In this document: piece after piece, positions 1 to 8,381 of the stretch | Layout: every line of letters starts with the position of its first letter | How positions within the stretch are numbered: the stretch's first letter is position 1 | Assembly: GCA_910587865.1 (NCBI GenBank) | Contig: CAJUNX010000035.1 | Span: forward strand, 1-43,391 | Source of the DNA: an uncultured Roseburia sp. | GTDB lineage: Bacteria; Bacillota; Clostridia; Lachnospirales; Lachnospiraceae | DNA: 43,391 nucleotides | Reading direction: 5' to 3' | Made by a program: the position numbers and the translations under genes | The notes under the pieces: model-generated | Told to the model about the DNA's origin: nothing | What the model saw: the letters and a program-made list of their open reading frames with translations, nothing else | Databases searched by the model: none

Positions 1-37
1 GCTTGACGCTACGCCGACCCTCGCTTAAAATGTTTTC

Positions 38-349
38 TTACGTTACCAGCCTATTAACCGGATAGTTTAAAAGCTCCGGGCTGACAGACATCAGAAAATC
101 CATTGATAGTGTAAGGGAAAGTGCAAGCGCGTTTCCCTCCAGCTCAAGATGCTGTATTTCAAAACTGTTGATCACAAAAATGTCGGTCTCACGGAGCGTA
201 TATTCTGATTTTGAGTCTGTAAAGTAAATGTGCCCGGCTCCCTTCAGCAGAAAGATGATCTCGGGTTCCGGCCGCCATAATGGCCGCAGGTCTTCGCTGC
301 GCAACAGCAGAAAGCGGAATTCCTGCTGCGTCTCTCTGAATGTATCCAT
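38..349 (-). pseudogene. AraC-type regulator, N-terminal cupin sensor domain only
   Basis: A 103-residue product resembling the N-terminal cupin-like sensing domain of AraC-family regulators: the stretch WRPEPEIIFLLKGAGHIYF followed by TLRETDIFVINS is the usual pattern of a beta-barrel that reads a small ligand. I chose the ATG at 349 because GGAG lies 7 bases before it; the longer frame to 415 runs back through the terminator of the next gene. A stop at 38-40 ends the protein after NRLVT, before any helix-turn-helix domain, which in full-length relatives takes the product to roughly 250-300 residues. The last 37 bases of the window do not continue the family pattern in any frame I read, so the gene is probably interrupted by a frameshift or by foreign DNA just left of the window. 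The family is fairly clear, the broken state likely. Confidence 0.6.
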
Positions 350-386
350 TGTATTCTCCGGCAGTCTCTGCCCTGTATAAGCGAAA

Positions 387-413
387 GGGCTGCCGCAGGA
401 TATGCGGCAGCCC
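387..413 (-). terminator. Hairpin terminator after the small membrane protein gene
   Basis: A perfect 11-bp inverted repeat (387-397 with 403-413, 5-base loop) lies just downstream of the leftward gene that ends at 433. On the minus strand it is followed by TTTCGCTTAT, a weak U-rich run, so it may be only partly efficient. Confidence 0.65.
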
Positions 414-432
414 ACAGTAACCGGCGTCTGCT

Positions 433-675
433 CTATTCCGTGGCCGACAACGAAGCCACATAGCTGTTAAGCGAATCCAGATTTACATATACGGTCTCAA
501 TGGGACGGCTGCTCTCATATTTATTGTAGCCGGAAACGCCCGCCCAGCCGACAAGAACGAAAAGGATCGCCCATCCGCAGATGACAGACAGGATGTGGTT
601 GCGCTTCTCGCGGGCCATGATCTGTTTGCGGTTTGCTTTTTCTTCTTTATAACGGTCTACTTTTGCCTGACTCAT
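433..675 (-). CDS. Small single-pass membrane protein
   Basis: An 80-residue protein of unknown function. It starts with a highly charged cytoplasmic segment (residues about 3-28, rich in Lys, Arg and Glu, predicted helical), followed by one hydrophobic span (about 30-50) and a short polar C-terminal tail. The ATG at 675 is chosen because AAGGAG sits just upstream; the open frame back to 801 has no better start. It is monocistronic: it has its own promoter, divergent from that of thyA, and a hairpin terminator behind it. The arrangement (positively charged inside, one span, outside tail) suggests a membrane-anchored accessory or scaffold peptide, but no family function can be assigned. Confidence 0.7.
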   Translation of the reverse strand: MSQAKVDRYKEEKANRKQIMAREKRNHILSVICGWAILFVLVGWAGVSGYNKYESSRPIETVYVNLDSLNSYVASLSATE

Positions 676-782
676 GGTAACTTCTCCTTGTGAAAAATCA
701 TTGTGCCGCATGGCGGGATACGCTGCGCGGAAACGTCCGGCCATCGGGATCGCTATGGAGGATCCGGCCGGCTCTCCACGTA

Positions 783-811
783 AATATACCGCATCTGACA
801 AAAAAATGCAA
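783..811 (-). promoter_or_regulatory. Promoter of the small membrane protein gene
   Basis: On the minus strand TTGCAT (806-811) and TATATT (783-788) are 17 bp apart, a good sigma-A type promoter, about 110 bp upstream of the start at 675 and back to back with the thyA promoter. Confidence 0.55.
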
Positions 812-833
812 TAGAAAATGACCGTGCAAAGCC

Positions 834-862
834 TTGTAAAGCATTCGGAAATCCGTTACAAT
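834..862 (+). promoter_or_regulatory. thyA promoter
   Basis: TTGTAA (834-839) and TACAAT (857-862) are separated by 17 bp, about 100 bp before the thyA start. It likely drives thyA and perhaps folA. Confidence 0.55.
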
Positions 863-962
863 AAGGCGGTACGGCAGCGGACGGGGTAAGAGCGGCAGTG
901 TGAGCCGACACGCTACACCGGATGCGGCCCAAAGCATAAAAACAGAACAGACGGAGGCGGTA

Positions 963-1811
963 ATGAGCGCGGCAGATCAGATTTTTGTGGCAATGTGTAA
1001 AGATATTTTAGAAAACGGGACAAGCACGGAGGGGGAGAAGGTGCGTCCGCACTGGGCGGACGGATCGAGCGCCTATACGATCAAACGGTTCGGCGTGGTG
1101 AACCGGTATGACCTCTCAAAAGAATTCCCGGCGATCACGCTGCGGCGGACGGCGATAAAGACCTGCACGGAGGAACTGCTCTGGATCTGGCAGCGAAAAT
1201 CTAATAATATCCATGACTTAAACAGCACGATCTGGGATGAGTGGGCGGACGAGGAGGGTTCCATCGGCAAGGCATACGGCTACCAGCTTGGTGTAAAGCA
1301 CCAGTATAAAGAGGGCATGATGGATCAGGTGGACCGGGTACTCTTCGATCTGAAGAACAATCCCTTCAGCCGCCGGATCATGACAAATCTCTATGTGCAT
1401 CAGGATCTGCACGAGATGAATCTCTACCCCTGCGCCTACAGCATGACCTTTAACGTGACGCACCAGAAGGGCGATGAGAAGCTGACGTTAAATGCGGTGT
1501 TAAACCAGCGCTCCCAGGATGTCTTAACGGCAAACAACTGGAATGTCTGCCAGTACGCGGTGCTTCTGATGATGTTCGCGCAGGTGTGCGATATGAAGGC
1601 CGGGGAGCTTCTGCACGTGATCGCGGACGCGCATATTTACGACCGGCATGTGCCGATTGTTGAGGAGCTGATCAGTCGGGAACAGCAACCGGCGCCGAAG
1701 GTGACGTTAAACCCGGAGGTGAAGGATTTTTATCAGTTTACGCCGAAGGATGTGCGGGTGGAAAATTATGTGACAGGGGAGCAGATTAAGGATATACCGG
1801 TGGCGGTGTGA
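963..1811 (+). CDS. thyA: Thymidylate synthase
   Basis: Converts dUMP to dTMP using 5,10-methylenetetrahydrofolate and releases dihydrofolate, so it works hand in hand with the DHFR gene that follows. The 282-residue product is close to the usual length. The catalytic cysteine is in LYPCAYSM (Cys157); most ThyA enzymes have Pro-Cys-His here, so the Ala after Cys is a lineage variant. The dUMP-binding block LNQRSQDVLTANNWN (about 180-194) and the DAHIYDRH motif (about 222-229) are intact. I use the ATG at 963, preceded by GGAGG at 953-957, instead of the GTG at 900. The gap to folA is 132 bp with no clear terminator, so co-transcription is plausible. Confidence 0.95.
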   Translation: MSAADQIFVAMCKDILENGTSTEGEKVRPHWADGSSAYTIKRFGVVNRYDLSKEFPAITLRRTAIKTCTEELLWIWQRKSNNIHDLNSTIWDEWADEEGSIGKAYGYQLGVKHQYKEGMMDQVDRVLFDLKNNPFSRRIMTNLYVHQDLHEMNLYPCAYSMTFNVTHQKGDEKLTLNAVLNQRSQDVLTANNWNVCQYAVLLMMFAQVCDMKAGELLHVIADAHIYDRHVPIVEELISREQQPAPKVTLNPEVKDFYQFTPKDVRVENYVTGEQIKDIPVAV

Positions 1812-1943
1812 AAAAGATCAGGAAGCCCGGAGAGATCCCGCCAGACAGCGTTGTATTCTGCATGGCAGGATTCTGCTCTGCACGGGAGTCTGCCCGGGGA
1901 GGCGGATTTCCCGTTAACAGGCGATAAGAGAGGAGATACTGGG

Positions 1944-2438
1944 ATGAATCTGATAGCAGCGGTGGATGAAAACTGGGCGATCGGCAATCAGAATGAGCTT
2001 TTGGTGCGGATTCCGGCGGACCAGAAGTTTTTCCGGGAGACGACGACCGGGAAGGTGGTCGTGATGGGTCGAAAGACCTTAGAGAGCTTTCCGAACGGTC
2101 TGCCCTTAAAAAACAGGACGAATATTGTGCTGACGCATGATCCGGATTACCGGGTGAAGGACGCCGTCGTCGTGCACTCGATGGAGGAGCTGCATGAGGA
2201 GCTGGCAAAATATGCGAGTGAGGATATCTATGTGATCGGCGGGGAGACGGTATATCGCCAGCTTTTGGATGAGTGCGACGTGGCGCATATCACAAAGATC
2301 TCGTTTGCCTACGATGCGGACGCGTATTTCCCGAATCTGGATGAGATGCCGGAATGGCGGATCGCGGCGGACAGCGAGGAGCAGACGTATTTTGATTTGG
2401 AGTATTTCTTTTACCGGTATGAGAGGGTGGAGCCGTAG
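1944..2438 (+). CDS. folA: Dihydrofolate reductase
   Basis: Reduces dihydrofolate, the by-product of ThyA, back to tetrahydrofolate with NADPH. The 164-residue product has the standard fold landmarks: the N-terminal strand and Met20-type loop (LIAAVDENWAIGN), the phosphate-binding block VVMGRKTLESFP (about 40-51) and the NADPH-binding YVIGGETVYRQL (about 100-111). The start at 1944 has AGGAG some 9 bases upstream; the frame is open back to 1851 but without a better site. Adjacency to thyA recreates the thymidylate cycle in two genes, a common arrangement in bacteria. Confidence 0.95.
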   Translation: MNLIAAVDENWAIGNQNELLVRIPADQKFFRETTTGKVVVMGRKTLESFPNGLPLKNRTNIVLTHDPDYRVKDAVVVHSMEELHEELAKYASEDIYVIGGETVYRQLLDECDVAHITKISFAYDADAYFPNLDEMPEWRIAADSEEQTYFDLEYFFYRYERVEP

Positions 2439-2580
2439 CGGCTGCGCAGGCCTGAAAAGAGAAGCCGTATGCGGGTTGCGCGTGAACAGGGAGAGAATCC
2501 GCCCTGTTCGACTGTAAGGCCGGGGGTTTGAGCCGGATGAAACGGATGCCGGCGGCACAGGATGATAAAGAGGAACTGCC

Positions 2581-3738
2581 ATGAGTGAGAGAGAGCTGCC
2601 TGTCGGGGTAGAGGAAGAAACATTATATGACGGGAGTGAGGACGGCGTGATCACAGAGCCGTTTAATCCAAAGGATGTGGATATTATCTCCCAGCCGATG
2701 ACGATTTCCAATCTGGCGGATCGTTTGGAATACGGTGATATTATACTGGATCCGGATTTTCAGCGGAGGCCGGATCTGTGGGATGCCGGGAAGCAGAGCA
2801 GGCTGATCGAATCCCTGATCATCCGCATCCCGCTGCCGACGTTTTATTTTGACAGTACGGATGATGACAAACTGATCGTGGTGGACGGGCTGCAGAGGCT
2901 GAATGCGATCCGGCGCTTTATCGTGCAGGATCAGGATGATCCGGACTGTCTGCGTTTGGAAAAGCTCGAATATCTGAAAGAGTACGAAGGACTTTCCTTT
3001 GGAGAACTTCCGACCAGCATTCGAAGAAGGATAAAGGAGCAGCTGGTTACGGCCTATGTGATCCGTCCCGGAACTCCCGATAAGGTCAGAACCAGTATTT
3101 TTACAAGGATTAATACGGGAGGACTGACCTTAGAGCCTGCGGAGATTAAGAACTCCGTCTACCGGGGACAGGCGGCGAATCTGTTAAAGGAGCTGGCGCA
3201 TTCCCGGGAATTTGTGCAGGCTACGAGGGGAAAGATTGATTCGAGCAGGATGCTGGACTGTGAATTTGTGAACCGGTTTATCGCATTTTATCTGCTTGGG
3301 ACACAGCTGTATGAGGGGAATCTTGAGGATTTTCTGAACAATGCCCTGATCCGCCTGCAGCAGCAATCGCCCGATGAAATCGACAGATGCAGAAGGGATT
3401 TTCTTCGGTCCATGCGCTACGCAAAAGAAATTTTTGGAGATAAAGCGTTTCGCAAAATAAATGCGGACGGGCGGTACGGACAGATTAACAAGCCGCTTTT
3501 TGATGCGGTGTCTGTAAATCTGGCAAAATTAAGTGCGGCTGATTGTGAGGCATTACTTGCGGGAAAAGAGAGACTGGAGAAAAAATACGCTTCACTTTTA
3601 AAAAACGAAAAATTTGTGGATATTATTACAAGGGGTACGGCTACCATGAATAATGTCAGGAGCAGGCATAAAAAAATAGACAAAATATTTCAAGAGGTGT
3701 TATCGGATGATTCGTTATCTGCAGATCGAAAATTTTAA
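2581..3738 (+). CDS. DUF262 (ParB-like/GmrS-N type) protein, first gene of a putative defence cassette
   Basis: A 385-residue cytoplasmic protein whose first half matches the DUF262 fold, related to ParB/Srx NTPase-nucleases and to the N domain of the GmrSD type IV restriction enzyme. Visible landmarks are the DPDFQRRPDLW block (57-67), VVDGLQRL (about 100-107) carrying the DGxQR signature of the nucleotide-hydrolysing site, and FTRINTGG (about 174-181). No C-terminal DUF1524/HNH nuclease is present; the rest is helical and Lys/Arg-rich. It overlaps the following ATPase gene by 32 bp, so translation is probably coupled. DUF262 proteins recur in anti-phage systems. Start supported by GAGGA 9 bases upstream. 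Family confident, exact activity unknown. Confidence 0.8.
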   Translation: MSERELPVGVEEETLYDGSEDGVITEPFNPKDVDIISQPMTISNLADRLEYGDIILDPDFQRRPDLWDAGKQSRLIESLIIRIPLPTFYFDSTDDDKLIVVDGLQRLNAIRRFIVQDQDDPDCLRLEKLEYLKEYEGLSFGELPTSIRRRIKEQLVTAYVIRPGTPDKVRTSIFTRINTGGLTLEPAEIKNSVYRGQAANLLKELAHSREFVQATRGKIDSSRMLDCEFVNRFIAFYLLGTQLYEGNLEDFLNNALIRLQQQSPDEIDRCRRDFLRSMRYAKEIFGDKAFRKINADGRYGQINKPLFDAVSVNLAKLSAADCEALLAGKERLEKKYASLLKNEKFVDIITRGTATMNNVRSRHKKIDKIFQEVLSDDSLSADRKF

Positions 3739-4816
3739 ATCTATCAGGAGACTGTCTCTGCCATTGAAACCACTAAATCTTTTTTTTGGCATGAACGGCA
3801 TGGGAAAGTCGTCCGTAATACAGCCGCTTTTGCTGCTGCGGCAGAGTTTTTGGGAAAACCAGAAGGCCGGGCTGAATTGCCTGCATACAAATGGCGAACT
3901 GATCCGGCTGGGAACAGGAAAAGATATTTTCTGCCAGAGCGCGGAAGAAGCAGATACGGTGAGATTTTATATCCGGTTGTCCGATACGGAGATTTATGAT
4001 TGCAGATATGCATACAGCCCGGCGGATGCTGACAGCGATCAGCTCCCGCGCGTGGAGACGGATGCAGAGGAAAGTTACTCGGCGGCATTGTTTTCCGATC
4101 TGTTTTTCTATCTGGGTGCGGAGCATCTGGGGCCGAAGAAACAGTACAGTGTGGAAAACTGGAAAAAGAACGGTGTGACCAGACTGGGTGCAGCGGGCGA
4201 GTTTATCGTGCCGTTTCTTGCGACGGAGGGGGAGCGGATCAGAGTGCCGGGTCCGCTGTGTCTGCCGACAGGGAAAACCAGCCGTCTGATTGATCAGGTA
4301 TCCGCATGGATGGCGGAGATTTCGCCGGGAATCCGTATCACGGCAGAGCTTCTTCCGCTGATTGAAAAAGCAAAATTATCCATCAGCTACAGCGGAGAAC
4401 GCCTGGTATCCGACCCGTTTCTGCCGGTAAATGTCGGATTCGGCATCCCGTACGTACTGCCGCTCATCACAGAGCTGCTGATCGCCGGCGAAGGAAGCCT
4501 GATGCTGATTGAAAATCCGGAATCGCATCTTCATCCGAAGGGACAGTCCGCCATGGCGCGTCTGATTGCGCTTGCGGCGGCGAATGGGAGCCAGATTATC
4601 TGCGAATCGCACAGTGATCATGTGATCAACGGCGTGCGGGTCGCGGCGAAGCAGGGGCTGATCCGCCATGATGATGTGGGGATTTCTTTCTTCAGAAAAA
4701 ATGAAAACCAGGAGACAAAAGTCGATCAGATCGATATGGACGAGAGAGGAAACTTAAGCGAATACCCAAAAGGCCTTTTGGACGAGTGGGGGATTCTGAT
4801 GGCGGAACTGATCTGA
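3707..4816 (+). CDS. AAA ATPase, DUF3696-type, second gene of a putative defence cassette
   Basis: A 369-residue ATPase of the SMC/OLD-like ABC-ATPase group. The N terminus IENFKSIRRLSLPL leads into a Walker A GMNGMGKSS (28-36); Walker B is LMLIENPESHLHP (about 265-277), followed by a switch histidine in ICESHSDHVING (about 298-308). The C-terminal stretch with a GNLSEYPKGLLDEW motif is what I associate with DUF3696. Walker B reads ENPESH where many relatives have EEPE, so the first acidic position is Asn. There is no Toprim nuclease, so any cleavage must come from a partner. The gene begins inside the DUF262 gene and ends 13 bp before the next. Role by inference: NTP-driven sensing or activation of the cassette. 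Confidence 0.82.
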   Translation: MIRYLQIENFKSIRRLSLPLKPLNLFFGMNGMGKSSVIQPLLLLRQSFWENQKAGLNCLHTNGELIRLGTGKDIFCQSAEEADTVRFYIRLSDTEIYDCRYAYSPADADSDQLPRVETDAEESYSAALFSDLFFYLGAEHLGPKKQYSVENWKKNGVTRLGAAGEFIVPFLATEGERIRVPGPLCLPTGKTSRLIDQVSAWMAEISPGIRITAELLPLIEKAKLSISYSGERLVSDPFLPVNVGFGIPYVLPLITELLIAGEGSLMLIENPESHLHPKGQSAMARLIALAAANGSQIICESHSDHVINGVRVAAKQGLIRHDDVGISFFRKNENQETKVDQIDMDERGNLSEYPKGLLDEWGILMAELI

Positions 4817-4829
4817 CAGGAGAGTACGG

Positions 4830-5612
4830 TTGGAACTATATTTTAATGAACAGTCGATAAAGAATAAAAGCAGCGTAGGGTATGACAGTGCGGCACAGAT
4901 CGCAAAAACATATAAAGAATTATTAAATCACGGTATCACGACGTGCCGGATTGCTTCAGAAGACAGCGCGAGGCTTTTCCGAATGATCTGTGAAATGCCG
5001 GAATCCGTCAATGTGAAACATTTTTATTTTTCTTTTTTCCGATCTCCTTATGAATCGGAAGCGGTGGAGGACAGGCAGGAAGCGTATCTTTCGCATAGCT
5101 GGCACTGCGGGGAAGAATCCTGCGTTGGACTGGCATTTGCATATCTTCTGGATGCGGCGGGGTTTAGCATTCGGGAATCCGGATGGAATGTGCCGTCCGT
5201 TGCTATTTTAAAAGACGGACAGGAAGTAACGGTCCGGAATATCTGCACACAGGAGCATGTAAAGCTTTATGCGCCGCATCTGAAGGAGGCGGGAGAAACC
5301 GGTCTGTCAAAAACCAGCCTGACAGTTTCCGAGAAAGAAATCAGTCTGCGGGATGACCACGGAGCAGATGTACTGGAGCGGTTTTCGAAGCGCCTGGTTC
5401 AATCCGAATATGTGACCGGCGTGATCAATTCGCTGCCTTACAATGCAAAGCAGAGAAGATTTATCAGAAAGATCCGGGAGGACGGGCTGATCGAGATCGT
5501 GCTGCCCTGGACGGATGAGGGGCTTGGCATCGTGGTAAAAACGACCGGCAGAACGCTTCGGGAGACGGAAACGATTGCAGAGATCCTGGAAGAAGAGTAC
5601 GGGTATACATAA
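4830..5612 (+). CDS. Uncharacterised third gene of the DUF262/AAA cassette
   Basis: A 260-residue soluble protein that I do not recognise as a named family. It starts with TTG at 4830, preceded by AGGAGA; no ATG fits. The first half has Cys/His residues clustered around residues 88-100 (LSHSWHCGEESC) which could be a structural or catalytic site. The second half (about 165-260) is a compact alpha/beta segment containing VINSLPYNAKQRRFIRKI and a hydrophobic strand ending in a Thr-Gly-Arg turn, followed by a Glu-rich helix. Position alone (13 bp after the ATPase, same strand) argues that it belongs to the cassette, as effector or specificity subunit. Function not assigned. Confidence 0.75.
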   Translation: MELYFNEQSIKNKSSVGYDSAAQIAKTYKELLNHGITTCRIASEDSARLFRMICEMPESVNVKHFYFSFFRSPYESEAVEDRQEAYLSHSWHCGEESCVGLAFAYLLDAAGFSIRESGWNVPSVAILKDGQEVTVRNICTQEHVKLYAPHLKEAGETGLSKTSLTVSEKEISLRDDHGADVLERFSKRLVQSEYVTGVINSLPYNAKQRRFIRKIREDGLIEIVLPWTDEGLGIVVKTTGRTLRETETIAEILEEEYGYT

Positions 5613-5644
5613 GGAGCGCCCATAGCGGCGGAGGATGAAACGAC

Positions 5645-6598
5645 ATGGAAAATTTTATATTCAGCGCAAACGTGACGATCCCGATTTTCCTGGTGATGGT
5701 CGTCGGGTATGTGCTCCGCCGCGGGGGCATGCTCGACGATCATTTTGTAAAGGTGGCGAACCGGTTTAATTTCAGCGTGACGCTGCCGGTTCTGCTGTTC
5801 CGGGATATCTCGGGGGTGGACATCCGGGCGGTGTTTGACCTGAAGTACGTCCTGTTCTGCGCCGGGGCGAGCACGGTCTGCTTTTGGGTGATCTGGGGCG
5901 GCACGAAGCTGTTTTTAAAAGGAAAAAGTATGCGGGGCGCTTTTGTGCAGGCATCCTTCCGCAGCAGCGCGGCGGTGATGGGGCTGGCGCTGATCGAAAA
6001 TATTTACGGCGCGTCTGCCATGGGGCCCCTGATGATCATCGGCGCAGTGCCGCTTTACAATATCTTTGCCGTGGTTGTGCTGACCTTTGAGGGCGGGCAG
6101 GCGGCACAGGAGAACCGGGCGGAAAAGATCCGGGAGGCATGCGTCAATATCGTGAAAAATCCGATTATCATCGCCATCCTTGCCGGCCTTCTCGCCGCCC
6201 TTTCCGGCGTTACCTTTCCGGTGATTGTGAACAAGACGGTAAACAGTGTGGCGCAGATGGCGACGCCTTTGGCCCTGATTGCCATCGGGGCAGGATTTGA
6301 GGGGAGATCCGCCCTTGCGAAGATAAAACCTACAATTGCCGCATCCATGATCAAGCTGGTGATCCAACCGCTGGTCTTTGTGCCGCTGGCAGTCCTGGCG
6401 GGTTTTACCGGAGAGAAGCTCATCGGGATCCTCATCATGCTCGCGGCGCCGGCGACGCCAAGCTGTTACATTATGGCAAAAAATATGGGGAACGACGGAG
6501 AGCTGACGGCCAGCGTGGTCGTCGCAACCACGCTGCTGGCGGCGTTTACGCTGACCGGGTGGATCTTTGTGCTAAAGACGTTCGGGCTGATCGGATAG
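5645..6598 (+). CDS. AEC-family transporter (auxin efflux carrier-like permease)
   Basis: A 317-residue integral membrane protein with about ten hydrophobic spans, the typical size and layout of the AEC (Mem_trans) family, which exports or exchanges small carboxylates such as malate or malonate in bacteria. Family hallmarks are the N-terminal GYVLRRGGMLDDHFVKVANRFNF segment split by the first loop, the mid-protein charged linker (about 150-170), and the C-terminal LAAPATPSCYIMAKNMG block where the broken helix and substrate site lie. It starts 32 bp after the defence-like cassette and may be read through from it, but nothing links it functionally. The substrate cannot be told. The 171-bp repeat begins directly after its stop codon. 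Confidence 0.88.
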   Translation: MENFIFSANVTIPIFLVMVVGYVLRRGGMLDDHFVKVANRFNFSVTLPVLLFRDISGVDIRAVFDLKYVLFCAGASTVCFWVIWGGTKLFLKGKSMRGAFVQASFRSSAAVMGLALIENIYGASAMGPLMIIGAVPLYNIFAVVVLTFEGGQAAQENRAEKIREACVNIVKNPIIIAILAGLLAALSGVTFPVIVNKTVNSVAQMATPLALIAIGAGFEGRSALAKIKPTIAASMIKLVIQPLVFVPLAVLAGFTGEKLIGILIMLAAPATPSCYIMAKNMGNDGELTASVVVATTLLAAFTLTGWIFVLKTFGLIG

Positions 6599-6600
6599 GT

Positions 6601-6966
6601 GTTCACCGGGACCGGGCAGATGTACTTCGTGAAAGCCCTCAGGATTGCTCCGCGCAATGCGCTCCCGCAATCCTGCCCTGTATTCGTATTCCGCACTGCT
6701 GTGCTGCATACTCATACAGGTTAGCGTCCCAGATGCCCGTGCAGTCCTGCGTACAGTTACGCGTCCTGCCCGTGCATCGGGACCGGGCAGATGTACTTCG
6801 TGAAAGCCCTCAGGATTGCTCCGCGCAATGCGCTCCCGCAATCCTGCCCTGTATTCGTATTCCGCACTGCTGTGCTGCATACTCATACAGGTTAGCGTCC
6901 CAGATGCCCGTGCAGCCCTGCGTACGGGTACGCGGTCAGCCCGTTCACCGGGACCGGGCTTTCGCA
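6601..6966. repeat. 171-bp structured tandem repeat (two full copies and a partial third)
   Basis: Two nearly identical units start at 6608 and 6779, and a truncated third starts at 6950; the spacing is exactly 171 bp both times. Each unit carries nested inverted repeats. In unit 1 these are CAGGATTGC at 6640-6648 with its complement at 6667-6675 (inner GCGC/GCGC), and CCTGTAT at 6677-6683 with its complement at 6714-6720, enclosing GTAT/ATAC and GCAC/GTGC pairs. A third small stem, GCGTA/TACGC, is kept as GCGTAC/GTACGC in unit 2 although the bases between differ. The last partial copy with AGCCCG/CGGGCT may also end transcription of the AEC gene. Open frames across it (both strands) are by-products of the 3-divisible period. 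This fills the 466-bp gap between genes. Confidence 0.9.
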
Positions 6967-7064
6967 ATAAATTAAATCAATTGCTTTTTGTGAGTTTTTA
7001 AGCTATGATTTTGTACAATAACCATCAGGAGTCAGCGCATATGTCGGTCACACAGGGAGGATAT

Positions 7065-8381
7065 ATGAGACAGTTGAGAATCCGCAATTTTGAAGCGGTA
7101 AAGGTCGCGAGAATTGATATTGACAAAAAACTGAACCTTGTGATTGGTCCGCAGTCGTCAGGAAAGAGCACCATCGCGAAAGTGCTCTATTTCTGCAGAA
7201 AAATCCGCGATTTTTACGCGGAATATTTAAGCCAGACCGAAAATTTTGATCAGGTTCACAGGAATGAGGATTATATCGGATTTTTAAAATATGTGAGAGG
7301 ACGTTTTATCGCCTGTTTTGGGACCACGCTTCATATGGAAGCTTTTGAGATCGAGTACTGGTATCATGGGGTGGAAGAAAGGGTCACAATCTCTCTAGGG
7401 GGCAAATACGCGAAAATACGTTTTTCACAGACGCTGCGGGAAAAAATAGAGCGAAGCCTGGCGGAAGCAAGGGAGATACACGAATCATCCGATATCCGCA
7501 CAGCGTCTTTTCTGGAAAAAAAGAAGTTCCATGAGGAGCTGCTTACACATTACAGAGAGATCGGGGGAAAAGAGATTTTCTGTGATCAGGATGAGATTAT
7601 TTATATTCCGGCAGGAAGAAGCCTGCTGGCGGTCATGTCGGATCAGATGAGTGTGATTGACAATCAGAGTCTGGATCTCCCCATGCAGAATTTTATCGAG
7701 CTGATCCAGGAGACGCGAAAGAAGTTTGGGACAAGACTGGACCGCATGGTCAGGGATTATGTGAAAACAGTGAATGGTCAGATTAAAAACGCGGATGTTG
7801 ACATGGCGTATGATCTGATAAAAAAGATTCTGAAAGCGGATTATATCAGCGATACGGATGGAGAAAAGCTGTATTACGCAAAAGATAAATGGGTGAAGCT
7901 GATTTACAGTTCATCCGGTCAGCAGGAGTCCTTATGGATACTGCTGCCGATGTTTGTGAGGATACTTGAGAACAGGAAAATTTTTCTTGTCATCGAAGAG
8001 CCAGAAGCGCATCTGTTTCCGGAGGCACAGCTGGCGATGGTGGAAATGATCAGCCTTTTCGTCCATTCGACGGGGAGCTCGGTGTTTCTCACGACACACA
8101 GCCCGTATATTCTGACGTCACTGAACCTTCTGATTCACTCCGCTCTGGTGGAGAACCGCAGGAAAACGACGGGAGAGAATGTGATTGTTCCGCGGATACT
8201 TCGGATGCCGGGAAGTGAACTGGATGCTTATCTGATTGAACCGGAGAAAAAAGATTTTCTGAAAAATATGAAATCAAAAGAAAGCGGGCTGATCGACGCG
8301 CTGGAGATTGACCATATCTCGGATGTGATTAATCAGAAGACGAATCAGCTGCTGGATCTGGAGTACGAAGATGATATGTAA
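7065..8381 (+). CDS. AAA ATPase (OLD/RecF-like), first gene of a second putative defence pair
   Basis: A 438-residue ATPase of the OLD/RecF/AAA_15 kind. The start at 7065 is chosen for AGGGAGG 7 bases upstream, although the frame is open from 7005. After the typical RIRNFEAVKVARIDI lead strand comes Walker A GPQSSGKST (28-36). The middle (about 60-260) is helical and charged, probably a coiled-coil or dimer arm. A signature-like SSSGQQESLW precedes Walker B IFLVIEEPEAHLFP (about 306-319), and the switch histidine lies in TTHSPYIL (343-350). No Toprim or other nuclease is fused. It overlaps the next gene by 11 bp, so the two products are probably made together and form a complex. Likely an anti-phage or DNA-damage sensing ATPase, by context. 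Confidence 0.82.
   Translation: MRQLRIRNFEAVKVARIDIDKKLNLVIGPQSSGKSTIAKVLYFCRKIRDFYAEYLSQTENFDQVHRNEDYIGFLKYVRGRFIACFGTTLHMEAFEIEYWYHGVEERVTISLGGKYAKIRFSQTLREKIERSLAEAREIHESSDIRTASFLEKKKFHEELLTHYREIGGKEIFCDQDEIIYIPAGRSLLAVMSDQMSVIDNQSLDLPMQNFIELIQETRKKFGTRLDRMVRDYVKTVNGQIKNADVDMAYDLIKKILKADYISDTDGEKLYYAKDKWVKLIYSSSGQQESLWILLPMFVRILENRKIFLVIEEPEAHLFPEAQLAMVEMISLFVHSTGSSVFLTTHSPYILTSLNLLIHSALVENRRKTTGENVIVPRILRMPGSELDAYLIEPEKKDFLKNMKSKESGLIDALEIDHISDVINQKTNQLLDLEYEDDM

Noticed and set aside
2440..2575. Cobalamin-riboswitch-like bases (GGGAGAGAATCCG followed by CGACTGT) and a small AACAGGG/CCCTGTT stem after folA
   Set aside because: The core order and the conserved GGTG and GCCACTG boxes are missing, and the following gene is not B12-related. 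It is simply the folA-DUF262 spacer.
6559..6975. Coding frames on both strands through the 171-bp repeat
   Set aside because: They exist because 171 is divisible by three; no ribosome site, and the rightward one begins inside the AEC gene in another frame.
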